Positions 52,577 through 61,420 of a stretch of 64,000 bases of DNA are shown here, in pieces. The stretch lies in the NCBI GenBank assembly GCA_003240855.1, contig QFNN01000001.1, positions 83,070 through 147,069 of the forward strand, given 5' to 3'. Positions within the stretch are counted from its first letter, which is position 1; every line of letters begins with the position of its first letter. Origin of the DNA: Sphingomonas sanxanigenens (GTDB lineage Bacteria > Pseudomonadota > Alphaproteobacteria > Sphingomonadales > Sphingomonadaceae). The notes beneath the pieces were generated by a model. The model was not told the DNA's origin and searched no databases. It worked only from the letters and a program-made list of their open reading frames with translations. Position numbers and translations under genes: made by a program.

Positions 52577-54712
52577 TTACTTCACCGGCCCGCCATTCAC
52601 CGCCGGCGCGCCTTTCAGATAGTGGCCGAGCCAGGCCTGCACTTCCTTGTAGAATTGCCGGCTGTCCTCGGGCTTGGTGATCCAGTGCCACGCGTCGGGC
52701 CAGACGAGCAGGCGGCTGGGCACCTGCATCCGCTGCAGCGTCGACCAGGCCTCGAGCGTATTGGCGAGCGGCACGCGATAGTCGCGCTCGCCGATGCTCA
52801 TCAGCATCGGCGTTTTCCAGTCGGCCCCGTATGTGATCGGGCTCTGGTCGCGCCACACCTTGCTGTCGCCCCAGGGCGGACCGCCGCTCGAAACTTCGCG
52901 GCCATAGTTGAAATCGCTCGTCCCCCACTGGGTCAGCAGATCGACTTCGCCGGCATGGCTGACGAGACATTTGTAGCGCGTCGTCGTCGCCTCGATCCAG
53001 TTGGTCAGGTGACCGCCATAGCTGGCCCCGCCCGCGCAGGCATTGCCCGCATCGATGAAGGCATAGCGCTTCGCCGCCTCGTTCACCGCCTCGTCGATTT
53101 CCTCGGCGGGGCCGCGCAGCGGATCGAGCTTGATGGCGCGCGCGAACTGCTCGCCATAGCCGGTCGATCCCGTATAGTCGGTCAGGAGCACGACATAGCC
53201 GGGCGCCGCGAGCAGATGATAGTTCCAGCGCAGCCCGATCTGGTCGGCGTTGCTGCTCGCCGGCCCGCCATGGATGATGACGAGCAGCGGATATTTCTTC
53301 TTCGGGTCGAAGGCCGGCGGGGTGACGATCATGCTGTGGATCGTCCGCCCCTTCCTGCTGGTGAAGCTGAAATGTTCCGGGCTGCTCCAGTCGATCGTCG
53401 CGGCGAGCGCGGTGTTGACGCTGGTCAGGTTGGCGTGGCTCTTCTTCGCAGGATCGACGCGCACGATCTCGACCGGGCTGACCGAGCTGCCATAGCCCGC
53501 GATCAGACGAAGCTGCTTCGCCTTGTCGGGGATGACGAGGCTGGTGTAGCCGCCGGTCCTGGGCGCGATCACCAGCTCGGGCTTTCCGCCGTCGATGCCG
53601 AGGCGGTAGATATTCTCATTCGCCGCCTCGGGCACCAGCATGTAGATCTGGCGGCTGTCGGGTGTGACCGCGAAGCGCGCCGGCGCACGATCGAAGCCCG
53701 CCGTCAGCGTCGTGATCGCGCCGCCCGCCGGCCAGCCGACCTTGGCGAGGCGCGGCAGGTCATAGACCTCCTGCCCCTGAACATTGTGCGTGAAGAGCAG
53801 CGTCCGGCCATCGGGCGTGAAGGTGGGGTCGGAATATTCGCCCGCTTCCTCGGTGACCGGCTTCGGCTCGCCGCCCTCGGCAGCGATGCGGTAAAGCTTG
53901 TAGTTCACGCGGGCGAAGGCGGCGTTCCAGCGCTCGGTCGTCGCGATGAATACAATCTCGCGCCCGTCGGGGCTCCATGCCGGCGACAGCGTCGCGCCGC
54001 CGTCGCCCTGCGCGGACCCGAAGAAGCCCTCCTGCGCGGCGAGCCTGGTGGGCGCGATGATGTCGCGCGCGACCGCGCCGTCGGCCAGCAGCTGGACCAT
54101 GATCGTCGGGCGCTTCTCGTCGATCCACTGGTTCCAGTAGCGGATCGGAAAATGCTCATAGACGCGGACATTATATTTGCGCGCCTTGATCGCCGCAGCA
54201 TCGGAACGATTGGCGGCGTCGTCCTTCGCATCGGGAAATACCGAGGATTCAAAAAGGATCGCCTGCCCGTCGGGCCGCCATTGCGGATTGGACGCGCCCG
54301 TCGACACGCTGGTTGCGCGCACCGCCTCGCCGCCGGCGAGATCGAGGATATAGACTTGCGGCGCATCGTCGCCGTCGCGCTTGGCGACAAAGGCGATGCG
54401 GCGGCTGTCCGGCGACCAGGCGGCGTCGCTTTCGCCGCCCTTGCCGCTGGTCAGCCGGCGCGGCGCGGCCGATCCGTCGGCCGGGACGATCCACAGGTCA
54501 GTGACGGCCTTGTCCGCCTCGTAGGACGGTTCATTGAGCGAATAGACGACCCAGGCGCCGTCGGGGCTGACGACCGGCGCACCGACGCGCTTCATCATCC
54601 ACAATGTCTCGTGCGTGATGGGAACCTTGCCCGCCGCCGACGCCGCGACGGGCGCCAGCGCGGTGCCGAGCGCAAGCGCCAGCAGGCCGGCCGAAAAACG
54701 TGATACGCGCAT
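52577..54712 (-). CDS. S9 family peptidase (prolyl oligopeptidase-like), exported
   Basis: A 711-aa exported protein; the signal peptide ends near SAAGKVP. A beta-propeller region (about 30-430; repeated ..SPDGREIVFIATTERWN, DGRTLLFTHN) precedes an alpha/beta-hydrolase domain. Nucleophile serine is in ACAGGASYGGHLTNW; the aspartate and histidine are in LVWPDAWHWITKPEDS. Family members cut peptides or N-acyl peptides. It is not part of the buf regulon, the convergent hairpin separating them. Confidence 0.88.
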   Translation of the reverse strand: MRVSRFSAGLLALALGTALAPVAASAAGKVPITHETLWMMKRVGAPVVSPDGAWVVYSLNEPSYEADKAVTDLWIVPADGSAAPRRLTSGKGGESDAAWSPDSRRIAFVAKRDGDDAPQVYILDLAGGEAVRATSVSTGASNPQWRPDGQAILFESSVFPDAKDDAANRSDAAAIKARKYNVRVYEHFPIRYWNQWIDEKRPTIMVQLLADGAVARDIIAPTRLAAQEGFFGSAQGDGGATLSPAWSPDGREIVFIATTERWNAAFARVNYKLYRIAAEGGEPKPVTEEAGEYSDPTFTPDGRTLLFTHNVQGQEVYDLPRLAKVGWPAGGAITTLTAGFDRAPARFAVTPDSRQIYMLVPEAANENIYRLGIDGGKPELVIAPRTGGYTSLVIPDKAKQLRLIAGYGSSVSPVEIVRVDPAKKSHANLTSVNTALAATIDWSSPEHFSFTSRKGRTIHSMIVTPPAFDPKKKYPLLVIIHGGPASSNADQIGLRWNYHLLAAPGYVVLLTDYTGSTGYGEQFARAIKLDPLRGPAEEIDEAVNEAAKRYAFIDAGNACAGGASYGGHLTNWIEATTTRYKCLVSHAGEVDLLTQWGTSDFNYGREVSSGGPPWGDSKVWRDQSPITYGADWKTPMLMSIGERDYRVPLANTLEAWSTLQRMQVPSRLLVWPDAWHWITKPEDSRQFYKEVQAWLGHYLKGAPAVNGGPVK

Positions 54713-54817
54713 GATTGCCCCCTCGAAGACTCGATATGATCCTTAAGGACTAGCGAAGGCGCCCGCCCATGTCTCGCCTCACTGCGCGCGGCGCGCCTGA
54801 ACGGAGACATGATGTCC

Positions 54818-54893
54818 CGTCATTGCGAGCGCAGCGAAGCAATCCAGTCCGATGCGAACATCCCCCGATTGCTTCGCTGCGCTCGCAATGACG
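54818..54893. repeat. Dispersed palindromic (REP-like) element
   Basis: Left arm 54818-54847 is the complete consensus and the right arm 54867-54893 lacks only its first bases. It lies between two same-strand genes, downstream of the permease gene that ends at 54904 and upstream of the S9 gene. Confidence 0.88.
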
Positions 54894-54903
54894 AAAACAG
54901 GGC

Positions 54904-56205
54904 CTAGATCTCGATACGCTCGGCGACCGGCTGGAGGCGCGGGCTGAGCAGGTGGACGACGCCGAGCGCAAAGAAATAGGCGCTGCCCGCGACGACGAAG
55001 ATCGGCGTGTAGCTGCCGATGCTGTCGAGGATGTAGCCGGTATATTTGGACATCGCCATGCCGCCGACCGCGCCCAGCGTGCCGCCGATGCCGATCACCG
55101 ATCCCACCGCCGCGCGCGGAAACAGGTCCGACGGCAGCGTGTAGAGATTGGCGGAAAAGGCCTGGTGCGCCGCCGTCGCGACGCCGATCACCAGCACCGC
55201 CACCCACAGATTGTCATAATGCTGCGCAAAGAAAATCGGCGTGACCGCGATGGCGCAGCCGAGCATCGTCATCTTGCGCGCGAAATTGCAGCTTCGCCCG
55301 GCCTTCATCATCCTCGACGACGCCCAGCCGCCGACGATGCTCCCGACGTCGCTCAGCACATAGATGGCGACGAGCGGCGGCCCGAAGCTCTTGAGGTCGA
55401 GGCCGTAACGCTCGCCCAGATAGCCGGGCAGCCAGAAGAGGAAGAACCACCAGATCGGGTCGATGAAGAACTTGCCGAGGGCGTAGGCCCAGGTCTCGCG
55501 CACGCCGATCAGGCGACGCCAGGGCAGCGGCTTGACCGGATCGGCGGGGTCGCTTTCGATCCACGCCAGTTCCGCCGCCGACAGCCGCTTCTGCTCGCGC
55601 GGGCGGCGATAGATGGCGACCCAGGCGATCAGCCAGACGATGCTGAACAGCCCGGTGACGATGAAGGCCATGCGCCAGCCATAGGCGATGGTCAGCCAGG
55701 GGACGATCAGCGGCGTGATGATCGCGCCGACATTGGCGCCGGCGTTGAACACGCCGATCGCCAGCGCGCGTTCCTTGGCGGGGAACCATTCGGTCACCGC
55801 CTTGATGCCGGCGGGGAAATTGCCCGCCTCGCCCACGCCAAGCCCGAAGCGGACGGCGGCGAACTGAGTGACGCTGTGGACGAAGCCATGGCCGATGTGC
55901 GCGGCCGTCCAGATCACGAAAGCGATGGCGTAGCCGAAGCGCGCGCCGATCCGGTCGACGATCCGGCCGAAGCCGATATAGCCGATCGCGTAGGCGGCCT
56001 GAAACCAAAAGACGATGTCGGCATAAGCGGTCTCGGTCCAGCCGAGCTCGAGCGCCAGCGTCGGCTTGAGCACGCCGATCATCTGGCGATCGACATAGTT
56101 GATCGCCGTCGCCGCGAAGAGCAGCGCGACGATCACCCAGCGGTAGCGGCCGGCCCTTCCCGCCGCCGCTTCCGTCACCGCCGCGGCGTTGCCCTCACCT
56201 GCCAT
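54904..56205 (-). CDS. exuT: MFS hexuronate transporter (ExuT-like)
   Basis: A 433-aa inner-membrane symporter with 12 helices. N-terminal YRWVIVALLFAATAINYVDRQMIGVLKPTL and FGLGVGEAGNFPAGIKAVTEWFP are hallmarks of the anion/cation symporter family, used for galacturonate, glucuronate or aldohexuronate uptake. It is 19 bp after the FAH-family gene, so it is co-transcribed with it. Context (pectate lyase, kduI, kduD) points to unsaturated oligogalacturonide or hexuronate import. Confidence 0.87.
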   Translation of the reverse strand: MAGEGNAAAVTEAAAGRAGRYRWVIVALLFAATAINYVDRQMIGVLKPTLALELGWTETAYADIVFWFQAAYAIGYIGFGRIVDRIGARFGYAIAFVIWTAAHIGHGFVHSVTQFAAVRFGLGVGEAGNFPAGIKAVTEWFPAKERALAIGVFNAGANVGAIITPLIVPWLTIAYGWRMAFIVTGLFSIVWLIAWVAIYRRPREQKRLSAAELAWIESDPADPVKPLPWRRLIGVRETWAYALGKFFIDPIWWFFLFWLPGYLGERYGLDLKSFGPPLVAIYVLSDVGSIVGGWASSRMMKAGRSCNFARKMTMLGCAIAVTPIFFAQHYDNLWVAVLVIGVATAAHQAFSANLYTLPSDLFPRAAVGSVIGIGGTLGAVGGMAMSKYTGYILDSIGSYTPIFVVAGSAYFFALGVVHLLSPRLQPVAERIEI

Positions 56206-56224
56206 TTACGCATCCCCTTCACTT

Positions 56225-57037
56225 TTACGCCGCCCGCGGCTCTGCGGCCACGATGCGGCATTCGATCGCTTCCTCGTCGCCGAAATGCGCGACGGCGGTC
56301 TGCCCCGGCGCGATCCGATGGACGCCGCTGACCGCGCCCGTCGACACCCAGACGCCCGGCGGCGGCGTGATGCCGCGCGCCGCAAGATTTTCAAGCAGGG
56401 CGCGGAGCGATCCGGCGCTGCCGTCGGGGAAGGACGACGCCTTCCCCTCGCCGATCGGCGCACCGTCGATCAACGTCATGACCGGCCAGTCGTCGATCGC
56501 GCGATCGCGCCAGCCGACGATCCCGGGGCCGATCACCAGCCCGTTATTGTTGCCGAAATCCGACGCGGTCACCAGCGGCCCGAGCGCGTTGATCCCCGGA
56601 AAGGGCGAGCTGGCGATCTCGAACCCCAGATGCACCGCGTCGACGGTGGCGAGCGCATCGTCGAGCGTCCAGTCCAGCCGGCCTGGTTCGACCACGCCCA
56701 GCCTGAACAGAAACTCCGATTCGATCGCGCCGAACCCGCCCTCGAAAACGGCGACGGCCGGGCGGTCAGCCGCGTTGGCCAGGCTGTCCGCAAAGATCGG
56801 GCCGCACAGTCGCGTCGTCCCCAGCTTTTCGTCCAGCGGCGGGGGCACGCGGCCAACCTTCCAGCCCGCGACGGGCGCGCCCCACAATGCGATCGCACGA
56901 TCCTGAATGGCATAGGCCTGGGCGAAGGATAGCGGCGGATTTCCGGGATATTCGGGCAACGCCCGCGCGGCCTTCCGCGCGGCGACGAACGCCTCGGCGA
57001 TCGCCTCATTCCCCATTGCTGCTTGCTGATCCGCCAT
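56225..57037 (-). CDS. FAH-family 2-keto-4-pentenoate hydratase-like protein
   Basis: A 270-aa protein of the fumarylacetoacetase/2-keto-4-pentenoate hydratase superfamily. Segments PVAGWKVGRVPPPL, AIESEFLFRLG (metal-site glutamates) and VDAVHLGFEIASSPFPG are visible, with the start MADQQAAM and GAGAGGAAAG upstream. It is the first gene of a unit with the hexuronate permease and has the ACCGGT operator at 57073-57088 upstream. A dehydratase or hydratase acting on a 2-keto-3-deoxy sugar acid would fit the locus, but the substrate is not established. Confidence 0.72.
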   Translation of the reverse strand: MADQQAAMGNEAIAEAFVAARKAARALPEYPGNPPLSFAQAYAIQDRAIALWGAPVAGWKVGRVPPPLDEKLGTTRLCGPIFADSLANAADRPAVAVFEGGFGAIESEFLFRLGVVEPGRLDWTLDDALATVDAVHLGFEIASSPFPGINALGPLVTASDFGNNNGLVIGPGIVGWRDRAIDDWPVMTLIDGAPIGEGKASSFPDGSAGSLRALLENLAARGITPPPGVWVSTGAVSGVHRIAPGQTAVAHFGDEEAIECRIVAAEPRAA

Positions 57038-57072
57038 CCGCACTGCTTTCCTCTCGTCGCGTACCGGGCTAT

Positions 57073-57088
57073 AGGAAACCGGTGTCAT
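57073..57088. promoter_or_regulatory. Candidate LacI-family operator (copy 1)
   Basis: AGGAAACCGGTGTCAT, whose complement reads ATGACACCGGTTTCCT. It lies between the divergent FAH-family gene and the LacI regulator gene, so it may control both. Confidence 0.6.
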
Positions 57089-57140
57089 TGTCCATGCCCT
57101 GTCCGCGCGCTATGCGGGAGGAGCAAGGGGAGTATCGGGT

Positions 57141-58187
57141 TTGAGCGAAGGTGCGGGCGGGTCGCGGGGCGGAAAGCCGACGATCAACGACATTGCGCGA
57201 CTGGCCGGCGTGTCGAAGAAAACGGTGAGCCGCGTCATCAACCGGTCGCCGCTGCTCAATGAGGAAACGCGCCGCCGCGTCGATGCGGTGATCGCCGAGA
57301 CGGGCTATGTCCCCAACCCCCAGGCGCGCGCGCTGGCGCTGCGCCGCAACTTCCTGATCGGGCTGGTCCACGACAACCCCAACGCCCAGATGGTTCTGGG
57401 CATGCAACAAGGCATATTGGGCGTGCTCGCGGATACCGAATATGAGCTGATCGTCCGCCCGGTGAACCGCGGATCGCAGACGATGGCCGACGATATCCGC
57501 GCCTTCCTGACGCGCCAGCGGCTCCACGGCATCGTGCTGTTGCCACCGATTTCGGAAAATGATGCGCTCGCCGCGCTCTGCGACGAGCTTGGCTGCCGCT
57601 ATGTCCGTATGGGATCGGCCCAGCTCGACCAGCCCGAACGCATGGTCGGCTCCAACGACCGCGAGATCGTGCGCGAAGCCACGCAGTTCCTGATCGAGCA
57701 GGGCCATCGAACGATCGGCATCGTCACCGGCCCGCAGGGCTTCCGCTCGGCGTTCGAGCGCCGGTCGGGCTTTCGCGAGGCGCTGGCGGCGGCCGGGATC
57801 GCGCTGCCCGACGCGCTGATCGTCGAAGGCACGTACCGCTTCGAATCGGGCGTCGCCGCCGGGCACAAGCTGCTCGATTCGCGTCCGCGCCCGACGGCGA
57901 TCTTCGCCTCGAACGACGAGATGGCGGCGGGCGTGCTCCACGCCGCGCGCGCGCGCGGACTCGACGTGCCGGGCGATCTTTCAATCATCGGCTTCGACGA
58001 CACCTCGATCGCGGCGCATCTCTGGCCCCCGCTCACCACGGTGCGCTGGCCGATCGCCGACATGGCCCGCGCCGCCGCCTACAAGCTGCTTGCCGACACG
58101 CCCGACGCCGACGCCCAGGCCGCCGCGCCCTCGCTCTTCCTGTCGACGCTGATCAAGCGCGCGTCGGTGGCCAGACCGCGCGGCTGA
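57141..58187 (+). CDS. LacI family transcriptional regulator
   Basis: A 348-aa regulator. Helix-turn-helix and hinge helix: [25 protein letters not shown] followed by [27 protein letters not shown]; the effector domain (periplasmic-binding fold) spans about 65-340 with [14 protein letters not shown] and [14 protein letters not shown]. It starts at TTG with AAGGGGAG 8 bp upstream. Located in the pectin locus between the divergent permease unit and kduI, it is the likely reader of the four ACCGGT sites. A hexuronate-derived ligand is expected. Confidence 0.9.
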   Translation: MSEGAGGSRGGKPTINDIARLAGVSKKTVSRVINRSPLLNEETRRRVDAVIAETGYVPNPQARALALRRNFLIGLVHDNPNAQMVLGMQQGILGVLADTEYELIVRPVNRGSQTMADDIRAFLTRQRLHGIVLLPPISENDALAALCDELGCRYVRMGSAQLDQPERMVGSNDREIVREATQFLIEQGHRTIGIVTGPQGFRSAFERRSGFREALAAAGIALPDALIVEGTYRFESGVAAGHKLLDSRPRPTAIFASNDEMAAGVLHAARARGLDVPGDLSIIGFDDTSIAAHLWPPLTTVRWPIADMARAAAYKLLADTPDADAQAAAPSLFLSTLIKRASVARPRG

Positions 58188-58202
58188 TGCTTGATTCGTC
58201 GA

Positions 58203-58218
58203 ATGACACCGGTTACCA
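58203..58218. promoter_or_regulatory. Candidate LacI-family operator (copy 2)
   Basis: ATGACACCGGTTACCA, 25 bp before the kduI start and immediately after the LacI gene. Confidence 0.62.
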
Positions 58219-58243
58219 ATCGCGCCCGAGAGGAAATCCCGAC

Positions 58244-59080
58244 ATGTACGTGAAAACCTACCACGCAACGCACCCTGACATGATGGACAGCGTCAGCAAC
58301 GACGCGCTGCGCGACCGCTATCTGGTCGGCGGACTGTTCCGCGAAGGCGAGGTCGTGCTCAACTATTCGCACAATGAGCGCTTCGTGATCGGCGGCGCCG
58401 CGCCCGGCGCGACCCCGGTCGCCCTTCCCCGCCAGACCGAGCCGGCTTCGGCCGCGGGCAAGCCCTTCCTCGAGCGCCGCGAGATGGCGGTCGTCAACGT
58501 CGGCGGCGCGGATGGCGTCGTCACCGTCGACGGCAGCGACTATGTGCTGGCGACCAAGGAAGCGCTCTACCTGCCGATGGGCACTGCCGATGTGAGCTTC
58601 GCCGGCAAGGGCGCGCGCTTCTATATCGTCAGCGTCCCAGCGCACACGGCCTTCCCGATCAGAAAGATCACGCTGGCCGAGGCCAATCCGCTGGAGCGCG
58701 GCGGGCTTGAGGGATCGAACGAGCGGATCATCTACCAGCTCGTCATTCCCGGCGTCTGCCAGTCGGCCCAGTTGCTGATGGGCATGACGATCCTGAAGCC
58801 GGGCAGCGTGTGGAACACCATGCCGCCGCACCTCCACGATCGCCGCTCGGAAATCTATTTCTACTTCGACCTCGAAGGCGACGATCGCGTCTTTCACTAT
58901 ATGGGCGAGCCCGATTCGATGCGGCACATCGTCGTCGGCAACGAGGAAGCAGTGATCTCCCCCCCCTGGTCGGTCCACATGGGTTCGGGGACCAGGGCCT
59001 ACGCCTTCATCTGGGCGATGGGCGGCGAGAATCTCGACTATACCGACATGAACGTCCTCGACATCTGCCAGCTCAAATGA
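58244..59080 (+). CDS. kduI: 5-dehydro-4-deoxy-D-glucuronate isomerase
   Basis: A 278-aa cupin enzyme isomerising 5-keto-4-deoxyuronate to 2,5-diketo-3-deoxygluconate in pectin breakdown. Conserved start [41 protein letters not shown], and the zinc site [18 protein letters not shown] with a further metal ligand in [14 protein letters not shown]. Ribosome site GAGAGGAAA. Its stop overlaps kduD (ATGA). Confidence 0.95.
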   Translation: MYVKTYHATHPDMMDSVSNDALRDRYLVGGLFREGEVVLNYSHNERFVIGGAAPGATPVALPRQTEPASAAGKPFLERREMAVVNVGGADGVVTVDGSDYVLATKEALYLPMGTADVSFAGKGARFYIVSVPAHTAFPIRKITLAEANPLERGGLEGSNERIIYQLVIPGVCQSAQLLMGMTILKPGSVWNTMPPHLHDRRSEIYFYFDLEGDDRVFHYMGEPDSMRHIVVGNEEAVISPPWSVHMGSGTRAYAFIWAMGGENLDYTDMNVLDICQLK

Positions 59081-59832
59081 CCGGCCTCTTCGATCTTGGC
59101 GGCAAGGTCGCCATCGTCACCGGCGCCAATACCGGCATCGGGCAGGGCATCGCGGTCGCGCTGGCGAAGGCGGGCGCGGACGTGGCGGTGGTCGGGCGAT
59201 CAGCGTGCGACGAGACGGTCGCGCTGATCGAGGCCGAAGGGCGCAAGGCGGCGTTCATCGCCGCCGACCTCTCGACCATCGCGCCGGTCCAGTCGATCGT
59301 CGACCAGGCGATCGGGCGGCTCGGCGGGCTCGACATCCTGGTCAACAATGCCGGGATCATCCGTCGCGCCGACGCCGTCGATTTCAGCGAGGCGGACTGG
59401 GATGCGGTGATCGACACCAATCTGAAAAGCGTATTCTTCCTCTGCCAGGCGGCCGGGCGGCATATGATCGCCCAAGGCCGCGGCAAGATCATCAACATCG
59501 CATCGATGCTGAGCTTCCAGGGCGGGATCCGCGTGCCCAGCTACACCGCGTCCAAATCGGGCGTGGCGGGGCTGACCAAATTGCTCGCCAACGAATGGGC
59601 GGCCAAAGGCGTCAACGTCAATGCAATCGCGCCGGGCTATATCGCGACGAACAACACCGCCGCGCTGCAGGCCGACGAAGTGCGCAACAAGTCGATCCTC
59701 GATCGCATCCCCGCCGGCCGCTGGGGGGCGCCCGACGATATGGGCGGCGCGGCCATCTTCCTCGCTTCCAGCGCGTCGAACTATGTCAACGGCCACATCC
59801 TCGCAGTCGACGGCGGCTGGCTCGCGCGCTGA
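59077..59832 (+). CDS. kduD: 2-dehydro-3-deoxy-D-gluconate 5-dehydrogenase
   Basis: A 251-aa short-chain dehydrogenase reducing the product of KduI to 2-keto-3-deoxygluconate. Cofactor motif [16 protein letters not shown] motif VNNAGIIRR, catalytic serine in [12 protein letters not shown] and YxxxK in [11 protein letters not shown]-terminus [15 protein letters not shown] is typical. Translationally coupled to kduI. Confidence 0.94.
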   Translation: MTGLFDLGGKVAIVTGANTGIGQGIAVALAKAGADVAVVGRSACDETVALIEAEGRKAAFIAADLSTIAPVQSIVDQAIGRLGGLDILVNNAGIIRRADAVDFSEADWDAVIDTNLKSVFFLCQAAGRHMIAQGRGKIINIASMLSFQGGIRVPSYTASKSGVAGLTKLLANEWAAKGVNVNAIAPGYIATNNTAALQADEVRNKSILDRIPAGRWGAPDDMGGAAIFLASSASNYVNGHILAVDGGWLAR

Positions 59833-59855
59833 GGCGGAGCCTGCCGCCCTTTCGC

Positions 59856-61199
59856 TCAGTGCGCCTTCTTGCCCTGCGGCGACTGGACTTCGTGCACGGC
59901 GTGCTGGCCTGGATAGACGCCTGATTTCGGCTCCATCGTGTCGAGGTTCCACGCGGCGGGATCGAAGGCGGCACGCGTCGGTTCCCTGACGTCGGGATAG
60001 CCGCCAACCTGCTTTTCGTCGTTGATGATCTCGCCGCGCCCCTCGGCGACGTCAAAGACCAGGCGGGCGTCGTCGACATCGCGGTCCCACGGCCGCGCGC
60101 CGGCCCTGGCGAGAATGTCGGTCTCGACCTCGTCGGAAGGCAGCACGGCGAGCCCGGCAGGCCAGACATCGGGCTCGGCGACGGTGACCAGTTTCGCCGT
60201 GGTGACGCCGTAACGGCCAAACATAGGCAGCGGGTTGCCAACGCGATCGACCGCGACATTATCCTTGGCGTAATAGCGCAGATCGCCAGCCCCGCCGAGC
60301 ATCAGGAAGGCGAGCGGCTCGGTCGAACGGCCGCCGCGCAGGACATTGCCGACCGCCGACAGTTCGCCCGGCAGGTAGTGATGCCCCGCCCATTCGAGCG
60401 CCATGAGGTTGTAATGGATCGCGCGCTGGCCCGGATCGTAGATCAGATTATTGACCACCGCCGCCTGCACGCCGCCCTTGAGCAGCGGATTGCGCTCGTA
60501 ATTATGGGCGTAGAGGTTGCGGTAGATCAGGATTTGCGTGGCGTTATCGTGGATCAGCGATCCCTTGCTGTGCTCGCCCTTGGGGTGGCTGCCGTTCGCA
60601 ATCCCCTCGCCCGCGATATTGTAGGAGAAAGTGATGCGGTGCGACGCGCCCTTGCGCCAGCTTTCCGGCGTATCGCCCGAAAAGCGCGGCCCCGAAGCCG
60701 ACATATTCTCGTCGAGCGCCCACAGGAAGGAACAGTGATCGACGATCACGTCATGCGCGCCGACGGTCGAAATCGCATCGGCTTCCCAGCCGCTGCGGAT
60801 CGGCTGACCGTCCAGCCCGGTGCGTATGCGGATATGGCGGACGATCACGTCATGCCCCTTCACGTCGATTCCGCCGCGGATGATCGTGATGCCCGGCGAC
60901 GGCGCGGTTTGCCCGGCGATCGTCAGGAAAGGCTCGCTGATCGTCAGCACGCTGCGCCCGAGATCGATCACGCCGCCGACCTCGAACACGATGATGCGCG
61001 GCCCCTTCGCCTCGATCGCTTCGCTCAGCGAACCGGGGCCGCTGGCCGCCAGCGTCGTTACGCGGATGATTCGCCCGCCGCGCCCGCCCGGCGTTTCCGC
61101 CGCCCAGCCGACTGCGCCGGGAAAGGCGGGGACGGCATGAGCCGCACCCGCCACAGTGCCGGCAAGCAAAGCGAAAGCGACGAAAAACTTGGGTTTCAC
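59856..61199 (-). CDS. Secreted pectate lyase (PL1-like)
   Basis: A 447-aa exported protein; the signal peptide ends near GAAHAVPAFPG. The mature enzyme is a right-handed parallel beta-helix of pectate lyase type: FPGAVGWAAETPGGRGGRIIRVTTLAASGPGSLSEAIEAKGPRIIVFEVGGVIDL, PSPGITIIRGGIDVKGHDVIVRHIRIRTG, then IVDHCSFLWALDENMS (calcium-binding aspartates and catalytic region). It makes unsaturated oligogalacturonides from pectate, probably in the periplasm or outside the cell. An operator lies 50 bp upstream of its start. Divergent from the TBDR gene. Confidence 0.86.
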   Translation of the reverse strand: MKPKFFVAFALLAGTVAGAAHAVPAFPGAVGWAAETPGGRGGRIIRVTTLAASGPGSLSEAIEAKGPRIIVFEVGGVIDLGRSVLTISEPFLTIAGQTAPSPGITIIRGGIDVKGHDVIVRHIRIRTGLDGQPIRSGWEADAISTVGAHDVIVDHCSFLWALDENMSASGPRFSGDTPESWRKGASHRITFSYNIAGEGIANGSHPKGEHSKGSLIHDNATQILIYRNLYAHNYERNPLLKGGVQAAVVNNLIYDPGQRAIHYNLMALEWAGHHYLPGELSAVGNVLRGGRSTEPLAFLMLGGAGDLRYYAKDNVAVDRVGNPLPMFGRYGVTTAKLVTVAEPDVWPAGLAVLPSDEVETDILARAGARPWDRDVDDARLVFDVAEGRGEIINDEKQVGGYPDVREPTRAAFDPAAWNLDTMEPKSGVYPGQHAVHEVQSPQGKKAH

Positions 61200-61249
61200 A
61201 GGCAGGCTCCACTCGCTTCTTGACAGCGGCCAAGCGCCGCTTCATTTTT

Positions 61250-61265
61250 ATGACACCGGTTACTT
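61250..61265. promoter_or_regulatory. Candidate LacI-family operator (copy 3)
   Basis: ATGACACCGGTTACTT, 50 bp before the pectate lyase start on the minus strand. Confidence 0.62.
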
Positions 61266-61382
61266 AACCGCAAACGAGACCATCGCCAAGATGGCCGGCA
61301 AGGGAGGATGGGGCAGATACATTCCGCCACATTCTGGTTTTTAAGACCCGGAGGGTCGATCGCGGTTTTGTGCCGATGATTG

Positions 61383-61398
61383 ATGATACCGGTGTCAT
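61383..61398. promoter_or_regulatory. Candidate LacI-family operator (copy 4)
   Basis: ATGATACCGGTGTCAT, palindromic except for one base pair, 22 bp before the TBDR start. It overlaps the region where a repressor would block the promoter. Confidence 0.65.
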
Positions 61399-61420
61399 CA
61401 AATAAAAAGGGGAGGTTTTG

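Noticed and set aside
18468..54893. Palindromic copies considered as CRISPR repeats or integron sites
   Set aside because: Copies are far apart, paired as inverted arms with different centres, with no spacer array or integrase gene.
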